NCBI GenBank assembly: GCA_958296225.1
Contig: OY282456.1
Location: 2,356,001-2,420,000 of the forward strand
DNA: 64,000 bases
Source of the DNA: an uncultured Dehalococcoidia bacterium
GTDB taxonomy: Bacteria > Chloroflexota > Dehalococcoidia > Lucifugimonadales > UBA3495
Reading direction: 5' to 3'
Positions 41,551 to 50,938 of this stretch are shown one piece after another. A program made the translations under genes and the position numbers. How positions within the stretch are numbered: position 1 is the first letter of the stretch; every line of letters starts with the position of its first letter. The notes beneath the pieces were generated by a model. That model did no database searches. It had not been told where the DNA came from and saw nothing but the letters and a program-made list of their open reading frames with translations.

Positions 41551-42660
41551 TCATCCCACAAACAGGTCCTCCGGCAAAAAGGCCGACACCACGTAGTTGG
41601 GCACGTCCACCACGTTGCTCACCTTCAAGTCCACGCCCACGCTGCAAATCACGTAAGCCTGGTTCCGTGTGAACCCCCGCTCTTGCAGCAGGTCAATCAT
41701 ATTCAGCAGGGCGTTGCGGCAGGCCAGGGTGAGGTCTTCGCCCTGGTTCACGCCGTCGCCGGTCACGGGCATCCCCATAGTGGCGATGAACCGGCGCGGC
41801 GCGGCCCATTGCGGGGCAATGTAGTAGTCCTCGCGGGTAAATCGGGGCCAGCGGATGTTGTGGCGCTCCGCTTCGCCTTTCAGCAGCCGGAACCGGACGG
41901 CGCAGGTCGCCCCCATTTCCACGGCGGTTACGCAGACCTCGCCGTCGCCCTGGGCGAAGTGGGCATCGCCGGTGGAGAACAGCGCGCCGGCCACGGCCAC
42001 CGGCAGCAGGAGTTTGGAGCCGGCGGATAACTGTTTCACGTCAAAGTTGCCCCCGTTTTCCCGGGGCGGCAGCGTGCGAATGCCGTCGGTTGCGCCGGCG
42101 CCGGAGGCGGGAACCGCTCCGCCAGCATCCGGCGGCAGGGCCATCCCGCCCCGCGCGGCCAACTCGGCCTCCCGCTGCGTCCACGCCCGCAGTTGGGCCG
42201 GGGACGGAGCAACGCCGGACACGCCCATAAACGACGCGCCGGGGACACGGACGCCGGGTAGCTGGGCCGAGGTTGCGTAACCGTCGGCGATATTCCAATG
42301 CACCAGGAACGGCTCGGTGAAAAGGTCTCTCAAAAAGCCAAAACCGGGAACGATGCAGCTGAAGGCGTGGGGTTGCGGCTCAATATTGACGAACTCCACC
42401 TCCAGCAGGTCCCCCGGCGCGGCCCCCTTCACCGCCACCGGCCCGGTTAGAGGATGGATAACTCCGGCGTCAACCGTGTCGAAAATCGCCTCGGTTACGC
42501 CGGGATGCAGCTGGCCATCGAAAGCGTCCCGCGTTTCCAGCACCACCTCCTCGCCCTCCTCCGCCTCGACCACGGGCGGGATGTCGGGATGCCAGCGGTT
42601 GTGCCCTGTGTTAGACTCATCACGAAGGGGCTTGCTGCGGTCAATCGTTATGCTCTGCAT
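41551..42660 (-). CDS. Formamidase/acetamidase family protein
   Basis: 369 aa. The start is the ATG of MQSITIDRSK (GGGAGG 8 nt upstream) rather than upstream ATGs. HNRWHPDIPPVVEAEEGEEV, GPVAVKGAAPGDLLEVEFVN, GVSGVAPSP and FSTGDAHFAQGDGEVCVTAV are hallmarks of the FmdA_AmdA family, which hydrolyses formamide or acetamide. A loop (about 170-200) is Pro/Gly/Ala-rich. Its last 19 codons are copied at 38390-38449. Confidence 0.92.
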   Translation of the reverse strand: MQSITIDRSKPLRDESNTGHNRWHPDIPPVVEAEEGEEVVLETRDAFDGQLHPGVTEAIFDTVDAGVIHPLTGPVAVKGAAPGDLLEVEFVNIEPQPHAFSCIVPGFGFLRDLFTEPFLVHWNIADGYATSAQLPGVRVPGASFMGVSGVAPSPAQLRAWTQREAELAARGGMALPPDAGGAVPASGAGATDGIRTLPPRENGGNFDVKQLSAGSKLLLPVAVAGALFSTGDAHFAQGDGEVCVTAVEMGATCAVRFRLLKGEAERHNIRWPRFTREDYYIAPQWAAPRRFIATMGMPVTGDGVNQGEDLTLACRNALLNMIDLLQERGFTRNQAYVICSVGVDLKVSNVVDVPNYVVSAFLPEDLFVG

Positions 42661-42764
42661 TGCGTCTGCCTCCCTGGCGGCGCGATACGTCCGTGGCCAA
42701 TGTGCCCGGATGCTACCGGCAGCCCCCATATGTGTCAAGAAACGCAGTTAGAGGAGCCACCGCC

Positions 42765-43181
42765 ATGTCCGCCGCAACCCAAACCTCCGACATCATCAAC
42801 GCCAACCTGGCCGCGGTGGAGGCGCATTTCCACTCGGAAGCCGTGAACGAAGTCGAGGCGGCGCTTGACCTCTACACCGACGACGTGGTGTGGGAAGCGC
42901 CGGCCCGTGGACTGCGCTTTGAGGGCAAGCGCGCCGTGGCCGACAACTACACGCAAATGTTCGCCAAGATGGCGGACGTGGAGTTTGAGACGCTGCAACG
43001 CTTCGCCACCGCCGACCGGGTAGTGGATGACAGCGTGGTGCGCTTCCGGCTGACCGGGGAAGGCTATTTGCCGCTGGCGGCGGGGACGCAGGTGGAGATG
43101 CGGCTGGTGCATATTTTTGAGATGCGGGACGGGCTGATTAGCAAAGAAATTGGGTATGAGATGTGGCGCGCGGCGGGTTAG
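42765..43181 (+). CDS. SnoaL-like (NTF2-fold) protein
   Basis: 138 aa; GAGGAG lies 7 nt before the ATG at 42765. AALDLYTDDVVWEAPARGL, FEGKRAVADNYTQMF and MRLVHIFEMRDGLISKEIGY are the conical SnoaL/NTF2 fold that often catalyses isomerisation or hydration, or just binds small molecules. Divergent from the formamidase (104 bp). The substrate cannot be assigned. Confidence 0.8.
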   Translation: MSAATQTSDIINANLAAVEAHFHSEAVNEVEAALDLYTDDVVWEAPARGLRFEGKRAVADNYTQMFAKMADVEFETLQRFATADRVVDDSVVRFRLTGEGYLPLAAGTQVEMRLVHIFEMRDGLISKEIGYEMWRAAG

Positions 43182-43210
43182 CGGCTGTGATGTGAGGGGC
43201 GAACGTCAGA

Positions 43211-44113
43211 CTACAACCGGCGCTCGTACCAGCGCAGCTCGCCGGTTTTGACAAACCCGGTTGACCGGTACAGCCGTATCGCCGGCGTGTTGGCGGCGTC
43301 CACTTCCAGACGGATATAATCCGCTCCCGCAGACAACAGATAATCTATTCCCGACAACAGAATGGCCTTGCCGAGGCCCCGCCCGTGATAGGCCGGCCCC
43401 AGCCCCATTGAACCGATGGCGCCGTGCCGACGCTGACCGTCGGAAACCAGCAGCGTCCAGCAATACCCGGCCATATTTTCGCCATCAAACAGCAGCCGGA
43501 TGCCGTCGCAAGAAGTGTTGCCCATCCGTGAGCGGTGGGCAATCCGGGCTTCCGTATCGGGCGCAAAGCACCAGGAATCGGCGAAGGCGGCGTTATGCAC
43601 AGCGGTCAGGGCGGGTATATCATGTGCGCGGAATGGCCGGATGCGGTATCTATCGGGCAGCGCAACGTCCGGTAATGTCTGCTTCGTCAAAGTCATACCC
43701 CAGTAAGTCCGGGCCATTGCGAAGCCTTCCGCTTCCAGCGCCGGGGCGCGCTCATAGGACGGCCCTATGGCAACGTGAACTACGGCGGCGTCAACCGCGG
43801 CGGCCCGTTGCACGCCGGCCGCCGCCAGGCTCCGGTAGCCGTCCCCATCGCCCGCCGGGGCGTCGGTATCAATATTCAATACGCAGCGGCCAATGGACGG
43901 CTCCCTAAATATCAGGCAAAACCCTAGCAGAGCCGACTCTGCAAGCAGCAGGATGCAGTCGTGCTGTGGCTCCCGGCCCGGCGTCCGCAGGGTGTCTCCG
44001 AATATGCCGCGCCACGCCGCCGCAACGGCGTCGCCGCCACCGTCCAGCCGGCGGGCGGCAAAGTCCAGCAGAGCCGGCAGGTCGCCATCGTCGTAGTTGC
44101 GGATAGTGAACAC
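43211..44113 (-). CDS. Double GNAT acetyltransferase
   Basis: 300 aa, GTG start at 44113, 10 nt past the stop of the YhcG gene. The C-terminal GNAT domain has IGSMGLGPAYHGRGLGKAIL (acetyl-CoA loop) and VDAANTPAIRLYRSTGFVKT. The N-terminal half (FTIRNYDDGDLPALLDF ... VHVAIGPSYERAPALEAEGF) is a second, degenerate GNAT. The layout resembles mycothiol synthase MshD, but no mycothiol genes are seen, so the substrate is open. Confidence 0.8.
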   Translation of the reverse strand: MFTIRNYDDGDLPALLDFAARRLDGGGDAVAAAWRGIFGDTLRTPGREPQHDCILLLAESALLGFCLIFREPSIGRCVLNIDTDAPAGDGDGYRSLAAAGVQRAAAVDAAVVHVAIGPSYERAPALEAEGFAMARTYWGMTLTKQTLPDVALPDRYRIRPFRAHDIPALTAVHNAAFADSWCFAPDTEARIAHRSRMGNTSCDGIRLLFDGENMAGYCWTLLVSDGQRRHGAIGSMGLGPAYHGRGLGKAILLSGIDYLLSAGADYIRLEVDAANTPAIRLYRSTGFVKTGELRWYERRL

Positions 44114-44123
44114 GGTTATCCGG

Positions 44124-45287
44124 TTAGCCGCCGTTTCCAAGCTGCGACTGGTCCCCGCGGCGGCGCAGCATCTCCCGCGCCCGGTTGATTTCGGCGACCA
44201 GGGTTTCCTCGGCGGGCAGGACGGTGCGATATTCGGCGGCCAGTATCGTATTGCCCAGCCCGTCCAGGGCGTAGTGGGCCACGGCATCGTCCCGTTGGGC
44301 GCAAAGTATCAAGCCCACCGGCGGGTTTTCGTCCGCCAGCGTCCAATGTTCCCGCGCATAGTTGAGGTACAGGTTCATCTGCCCGGCATCGGCGTGGGTG
44401 AACCGGCCGATTTTCAGGTCAATGACCACCGGGCAGCGCAGCCGGCGGTTGTAAAGCAGCAGGTCAACCCGATACCATTCGTCGCCAACACGCAACCGCC
44501 TCTGACGACCGACGAAGCAGAAATCGCTGCCCAGTTCCAGCAGAAAGGCTTCCAGATGCCGTATCAAGGCTTCCTCAAGGTCGCTTTCGGAATACTCGTC
44601 CTTTAGCCCCAGGAACTCGAGCAGGTAGGGGTCTTTGAATTCCGCTTCCGGGGCCGTCAAATCGCCGGGTTCCTGCTGACGTCCGCGCCGCAGCATTGCC
44701 TCTTTATCGCGGGAAAGGGCGGTTCTTTCGTAAAACTGGCTGTCAATCTGCCGCTGGAGCTGGCGCACGGTCCAGCCGCCGGCCAGGGCTTCAGTTTCGT
44801 AAAACTCTCTGGCCAACTCATTTTGTACCGAAAGCAACCGTACATAGGCCGACCATGGCAAAGGAAAGTGTGGCGCGATGGTTGGAAGTGTTAACCTTGA
44901 CGACACTCTTTCTGCAGACGCTGTCGGCAGAATCCGCGCTCCGGACGATACCGATTCTGCCGACGCCGTCGGCAGAATCGGCCAGGCCAAGTAAAAGGCC
45001 CGCATTCGCCAGATATTGCGGGTTGCGAATCCGCGCCCATAGCGCGCCGTCAGGTCAACGGACAGCCGTTCTATCAGCTCCGTCCCGTACTCCGCGCGGG
45101 CTTCGCCGCCCTGTTCGTACTCCACGATGCGGCGGCCCACCAGCCAGTAGGCCGCCGTCATAATGGAGTTCACCGACCGGGCGGCGGCGCGCCGGGCGGT
45201 GTCCAATATGTCGGCAACGTCGGTCAGGGCGGCGTCATAGACCGCCGGGGTGTTTCCGGGATGGTCGGCGGGTAAAGTCATTGCCAT
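44124..45287 (-). CDS. YhcG/DUF1016 family PD-(D/E)XK nuclease with inserted palindromic repeats
   Basis: 387 aa. The N-terminal domain (YWLVGRRIVEYEQGG, YGTELIERLSVDLTARYGRG) and the C-terminal nuclease core (YRVDLLLYNRRLRCPVVIDL with downstream K in DLKIG, then GQMNLYLNYARE) are diagnostic of YhcG/RhuM-like DUF1016. The catalytic D ... (D)xK pattern is present. Between the domains, residues about 103-130 are two copies of LPTASAE(S/R)VSS, encoded by palindromic DNA and not expected in the family. YhcG proteins are linked to mobile-element or toxin-type roles. Confidence 0.85.
   Translation of the reverse strand: MAMTLPADHPGNTPAVYDAALTDVADILDTARRAAARSVNSIMTAAYWLVGRRIVEYEQGGEARAEYGTELIERLSVDLTARYGRGFATRNIWRMRAFYLAWPILPTASAESVSSGARILPTASAERVSSRLTLPTIAPHFPLPWSAYVRLLSVQNELAREFYETEALAGGWTVRQLQRQIDSQFYERTALSRDKEAMLRRGRQQEPGDLTAPEAEFKDPYLLEFLGLKDEYSESDLEEALIRHLEAFLLELGSDFCFVGRQRRLRVGDEWYRVDLLLYNRRLRCPVVIDLKIGRFTHADAGQMNLYLNYAREHWTLADENPPVGLILCAQRDDAVAHYALDGLGNTILAAEYRTVLPAEETLVAEINRAREMLRRRGDQSQLGNGG
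44910..44979. repeat. Two copies of a palindromic repeat inserted in frame in the YhcG gene
   Basis: gattctgccgac-gcc-gtcggcagaatc (44953-44979) is a perfect 12-bp stem with a 3-nt loop. ttctgcagac-gct-gtcggcagaa (44910-44932) is an imperfect copy with one mismatched pair. Both are read through in frame, encoding LPTASAE(S/R)VSS. Confidence 0.85.
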
Positions 45288-45317
45288 TTGCTCCTGATGA
45301 GTTGGGCGCCGGCGGCG

Positions 45318-45830
45318 CTACTGCGACGGCGCTTCGTGCGACCAGGTAAAGCCTTGCGCCGGCTCGTCAATCAGCCGCCATTGCGGCAGCATAAAGCCTT
45401 CCTCTACGGGCTGGAAGGCTACTTCCACCCGCTTGCCGATGCCGACGTTTTCCTCTTTCTCCATATTGAAGTCGGCGTCCACCAGGTTGCCGGTGATGCG
45501 GAGGCCGTCGTTTTCGTCCGGCTGGCCGCGCTGTTCGTCCAGCTCCACCAGGACGATGGCGAAGGGGGTCAGGTCGCGGAAGCTGGGGATGACGGTATGG
45601 GCGACGACCTGGTAGGAGTAGATGGCGCCTTTGCCCGATACCTGCTGCCACTCCCAATTGAGGGACGCGCACCAGGGGCAGGCCGGGCCCGGCTCCCCGC
45701 GCAGCAGGCCGCAGTCGGCGCACTTCTTGACCACCAGCCGGCCCTCGCCGGCGGCCTCAAAGTAGCCTTTGTATTCGGAATCGTTGTCGGGGATGCTCAG
45801 GGTGATGCCCCGGTAGGTGTAGTTTGGCAT
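45318..45830 (-). CDS. DUF35 OB-fold/zinc-ribbon protein, partner of the thiolase-like protein
   Basis: 170 aa. A zinc ribbon CADCGLLRGEPGPACPWC lies at about 36-53, then an OB fold (GAIYSYQVVAHTVIPSFRDL, PFAIVLVELDE). DUF35 proteins bind to thiolase-like partners (e.g. HMG-CoA or steroid side-chain systems) and channel acyl-CoA. The thiolase-like gene is 58 nt upstream on the same strand. Confidence 0.88.
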   Translation of the reverse strand: MPNYTYRGITLSIPDNDSEYKGYFEAAGEGRLVVKKCADCGLLRGEPGPACPWCASLNWEWQQVSGKGAIYSYQVVAHTVIPSFRDLTPFAIVLVELDEQRGQPDENDGLRITGNLVDADFNMEKEENVGIGKRVEVAFQPVEEGFMLPQWRLIDEPAQGFTWSHEAPSQ

Positions 45831-45888
45831 TGTTATGCTCCGAGTCTGGATTCCGGTTTTGCCGGAGTGACGAAGTAAATCGGCGTGT

Positions 45889-47118
45889 CTAGCTCAGCAC
45901 GTTGCCCATAATCAGGGAGCTGCCCACCGCCGGCGTGCCCCAGCCCATGTTCATGCTGATTTTGGCGTCGCGCACCTGGCGGCAGCCGCCTTCGCCGTAA
46001 TCGTAGGTGTGTTCGCCGTCGGCGGCGCCGGGGCAGTAGTCGTCAACGGCGCCGCGCAGCTGGCGCACGTTTTCGATGACCATGTTCATCCCGTGGGTAT
46101 AGCCCTCGCAGAGGTGGCCGCCGCTGACGTTGTTGGGCCGCTTGCCGCCCAGGTTGATGATGCCGCCGGTTACGTAGTCCTTGCCCTCGCCTTTTTCGCA
46201 CCAGCCGTAATCCTCGAACTGGAGCAGGACGGTGTAGGTAAAGGCGTCGTAGCAGCCGGTGAGGTCAACGTCCTCGTGCTTGACGCCGGCCAGGTCAAAG
46301 ACGCGGGGGCCGACGTAGTGGCCGGCCACGCGGGTAATGGGGCCGTGCTGGTAGTGGAAATCGCCGCCGGGCTTGGTGCCCCGCCCCTGCACGCCCTTGA
46401 CGTAGATGGGCTTGTGCTTCAGGTCTTTGGCGCGCGCGGCGGAGGTTACGATGACGCAGGTGGCGTTGTCGGTTTCCAGGCAGCAGTCCAGCAGGTGGGC
46501 CACCGGGCGGATAATCCAGCGGGAGTTCATCACGTCGTCCACGGTCACCCGGTGCTTCATCAGGGCCTTGGGGTTGTTGGAGGCGTGGTTGGAGTGGGCA
46601 ACCTTGATGGCGGCCAGGTCCTCGCTCTTGACGCCGTACTCGGCCATGTGACGGGTGAAAGTGTAGGAAAACTGCTGCACGGCGCTGATGAGCCCGTAGG
46701 GACGTTTCAGCAAATCCAGCCCGCCGATGGGAGCGGCGGCCCGCGCCCCGGTGCCGCCGATGCGCACGCTGGAGTAGCCGTTCATCGAGCGAAAGATGGC
46801 CACCACGTCGCACATACCGGCTTCAATGGCGCCGATGGCCAGGCCCACCAGCGCCTCGGTGGACGAGCCGCCGCCGGAACAGTCCATATAGAAGTTAGGC
46901 CGGATGCCCAGGTCATACTGGATGGACGTGGACGGGGTGGAATCGCCGCCGTGGTAGCTGAGCATCCCGTCCACCTGGTCGGGCGTCAGGCCGGCGTCGT
47001 TCATCGCGTTGCGGATGGCCTCGGCGCCCATAGCGCGGGTGGTGCGGCCCGAGGCCCGGCTGTATTCGGTTTCACCCACCCCGACGATGCAATACTGGTC
47101 TCGCGGATTACCTGCCAT
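45889..47118 (-). CDS. Thiolase-fold protein of the SCPx/Ltp2 type
   Basis: 409 aa. YCIVGVGETEYS, GAEAIRNAMNDAGLTPDQVD, MKHRVTVDDVMNSRWIIRPV and GGHLCEGYTHGMNMVIENVR, with GGxxCExxxHG replacing the usual GGxxxGHPxG, place it in the thiolase-like lipid-transfer/Ltp2 branch. The first nucleophile Cys appears absent: the DCSGGGSSTEALVGLA stretch (79-94) aligns Gly with that position. Ltp2-type enzymes are aldolases that use a DUF35 partner, which is encoded next, so an acyl-CoA retro-aldolase role is possible, though not shown. Confidence 0.8.
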   Translation of the reverse strand: MAGNPRDQYCIVGVGETEYSRASGRTTRAMGAEAIRNAMNDAGLTPDQVDGMLSYHGGDSTPSTSIQYDLGIRPNFYMDCSGGGSSTEALVGLAIGAIEAGMCDVVAIFRSMNGYSSVRIGGTGARAAAPIGGLDLLKRPYGLISAVQQFSYTFTRHMAEYGVKSEDLAAIKVAHSNHASNNPKALMKHRVTVDDVMNSRWIIRPVAHLLDCCLETDNATCVIVTSAARAKDLKHKPIYVKGVQGRGTKPGGDFHYQHGPITRVAGHYVGPRVFDLAGVKHEDVDLTGCYDAFTYTVLLQFEDYGWCEKGEGKDYVTGGIINLGGKRPNNVSGGHLCEGYTHGMNMVIENVRQLRGAVDDYCPGAADGEHTYDYGEGGCRQVRDAKISMNMGWGTPAVGSSLIMGNVLS

Positions 47119-47328
47119 ATCATTCCCTCCCTCCGGTTGGCAACGGTTAAGAACGCGCCGCGCCCGCAGGCCCGGCGCAGTGGCGCTACGCTAACACGGC
47201 GGGAACGGGGATTCAAGCCGGGCCATATGCTCACGCCGGCCAACTTGTCATTGGGCGCGCAACGTGGCAATCTGCGTCACCGCCGCGCCTTTTAGGTTTA
47301 TGGTAATGGTATGGGAGGACAATTCAAT

Positions 47329-48906
<1,578 letters not shown>

Positions 48907-48917
48907 GGAGCATGAGT

Positions 48918-50249
48918 ATGAGCACAAACTTGACGCCAGTGCCCCGGCCACCGATGGGGCCAGTACCAAAAAATGGCTGGAGAACAGCTAACTTTGGAGA
49001 TTGCGCACGACTAGTCCGGCAGTCGGTGTCACCTGCCGAAATGGGCGACTCTCTTTATATTGGACTTGAACACATCGGAGAAGGCACCTTGTCTCTGATA
49101 GGACAGGGGAACGCAAGAGACGTCACTAGCGCGAAAATGATGTTCCGGGATGGAGACATTTTGTTCGGGAAGCTGCGGCCTTACTTCCGCAAGGTTGTCA
49201 GAGCTCCCTCAGACGGGATTTGTTCCACTGACATCTGGGTTGTCCGTGCTGCCCAAGGCGTGGATCAGAACTACCTCTACTACTGTATGGCATCCGACGA
49301 ATTCATCAAATTCGCTACAGGCGGTTCGGAAGGCACAAAGATGCCCCGATCAATTTGGGAGTACGTATCAGGATTCAAGATTCGATTGCCATCTCTGCCC
49401 GAGCAGCGCGCCATCGCCCAAATCCTCGGCGCGCTGGATGACAAGATTGAGTTGAACCGTCGGATGAACGAAACGCTGGAGCAGATGTCCCGCGTCCTGT
49501 TCAAGTCGTGGTTCATGGACTTTGACCCGGTGCGGGCCAAGATGGATGGGCGGTGGCAGCGCGGCCAGTCGCTGCCCGGCCTGCCCGCCGAGCTGTACGA
49601 CCTGTTCCCGGCCCGCCTCATCCCATCCGAGTTGGGCGAAATACCGGAGGGGTGGGAGGTGAAAGCGCTTGATGAGATCGCCGATTTCAGGAACGGCCTT
49701 GCCTTGCAGAAATTGCGGCCTGCCGAAAATGAGGAACGGCTCCCGGTGGTGAAAATCGCGCAGCTGAGAACCGGCAAAGCCGACGGCGGTGAGTGGGCAA
49801 AAGCTGACATAGCCGACGATTGCATCATTGACGATGGTGATGTAGTTTTTTCCTGGTCCGGCAGCTTGATGATTAAAGTTTGGTGCGGTGGACCGGCAGC
49901 CCTCAATCAGCACTTGTTCAAAGTCACATCAAGGCAGTATCCGAAGTGGTTCTACCTGCACTGCACCGAATCTCACCTGCCGGCGTTTCAAGCCATAGCA
50001 GCCGGCAAAACGACAACCATGGGCCACATCAAGCGAGAGCATCTTAAAGAGGCAATATGCGCGGTGCCCGACGCAACCCTGCTATCGTCGGTTGACGAAA
50101 GATACGCTGCATTGCTCTCAAAGTTCGTTTCGACTAACGTTGAATCGCGAACGCTATCAGCCTTGCGGGACAGCCTGTTGCCCAAACTGGTCAACGGCGA
50201 GTTAAGGATGGGAGGCAACTCGACCACTCATGCGGAGCAAAGGTTATGA
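48918..50249 (+). CDS. hsdS: Type I restriction-modification specificity subunit S
   Basis: 443 aa; GAGGAG lies 7 nt before the ATG at 48918. It has two target-recognition domains, with conserved-region turns LPSLPEQRAIAQILGALDDK (about 155-174) and SELGEIPEGWEVKALDEIAD at the start of TRD2. Each TRD reads half of a bipartite site. The DNA of the first TRD is lower in GC than its surroundings, as expected for exchangeable TRDs. The Abi-like gene overlaps its stop by 4 nt. Confidence 0.93.
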   Translation: MSTNLTPVPRPPMGPVPKNGWRTANFGDCARLVRQSVSPAEMGDSLYIGLEHIGEGTLSLIGQGNARDVTSAKMMFRDGDILFGKLRPYFRKVVRAPSDGICSTDIWVVRAAQGVDQNYLYYCMASDEFIKFATGGSEGTKMPRSIWEYVSGFKIRLPSLPEQRAIAQILGALDDKIELNRRMNETLEQMSRVLFKSWFMDFDPVRAKMDGRWQRGQSLPGLPAELYDLFPARLIPSELGEIPEGWEVKALDEIADFRNGLALQKLRPAENEERLPVVKIAQLRTGKADGGEWAKADIADDCIIDDGDVVFSWSGSLMIKVWCGGPAALNQHLFKVTSRQYPKWFYLHCTESHLPAFQAIAAGKTTTMGHIKREHLKEAICAVPDATLLSSVDERYAALLSKFVSTNVESRTLSALRDSLLPKLVNGELRMGGNSTTHAEQRL

Positions 50250-50938
50250 CGGGAAATGGAACCGGCGACTTCGTGATGCGTGGTGCCCGCGATGCGATTG
50301 CCCACGGGTTCGTCGAACTCACCGAACACGTAACTGCCATAGAAAGAGCCCTGGATGAAAATCCAGGGTTAGCAATCGACTTGGCCCGTACAATAACAGA
50401 GATGACGTGCCGCCGGATTCTCGCTGAGTGCAATGTCCAGTATAGCGACAGTGATAATTTGTCCTCCCTGTTTAGGGAGGTAAGGCGCAACGTGCGTATG
50501 TTGCCACCTGACGCCAGTGGTGAGGCAGGTGCCAGAGGGAGCCTTAATCAAGCATTAAATGGGCTTAACACGGTTGTGCAAGGCATCTCAGCACTGCGTA
50601 GCCAGGCGGGCTTCGTTTCCCATGGTCATCCCTATGGACCTCCCAGGATGGAGCGACTCCAAGCATTACTTGTCACGACCTCAGCAGACGCTATAGTAGG
50701 GTTCCTGTATGGTGCTCACACGTATGACCGCACAGCCTCGCCAGACGAAGCCGTTCTCCCATATGGCGAAAACCAAGCGTATAACGATTTCATAGACGAA
50801 AACTATGGCGCCCTTGAAGTATTTGACAGTTCGTTTCGGGCGAGCGAAATACTTTTCCAGATGGAACCCGCTACATATAGCCTCCACCTAACCGAGTTCA
50901 GCGGTCATGATATTAATACTGAGGAGGAGAGCACATGA
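50246..50938 (+). CDS. Abi-like protein (abortive infection C-terminal domain)
   Basis: 230 aa, ATG overlapping the hsdS TGA by 4 nt, and its own TGA overlapping the hsdR ATG by 4 nt. [20 protein letters not shown] (42-61), [32 protein letters not shown] and [11 protein letters not shown] resemble the Abi_C domain (HEPN-like), which is often found in abortive-infection and RM-associated genes. The C-terminal 60 residues are acidic with no recognised fold. Likely a regulator or additional effector; inferred from context. Confidence 0.75.
   Translation: MTGNGTGDFVMRGARDAIAHGFVELTEHVTAIERALDENPGLAIDLARTITEMTCRRILAECNVQYSDSDNLSSLFREVRRNVRMLPPDASGEAGARGSLNQALNGLNTVVQGISALRSQAGFVSHGHPYGPPRMERLQALLVTTSADAIVGFLYGAHTYDRTASPDEAVLPYGENQAYNDFIDENYGALEVFDSSFRASEILFQMEPATYSLHLTEFSGHDINTEEEST

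Noticed and set aside
43211..44287. Longer GNAT frame starting at 44287
   Set aside because: The extra 58 codons are antiparallel-frame translation of the YhcG gene end; the GTG at 44113 gives the usual GNAT start.
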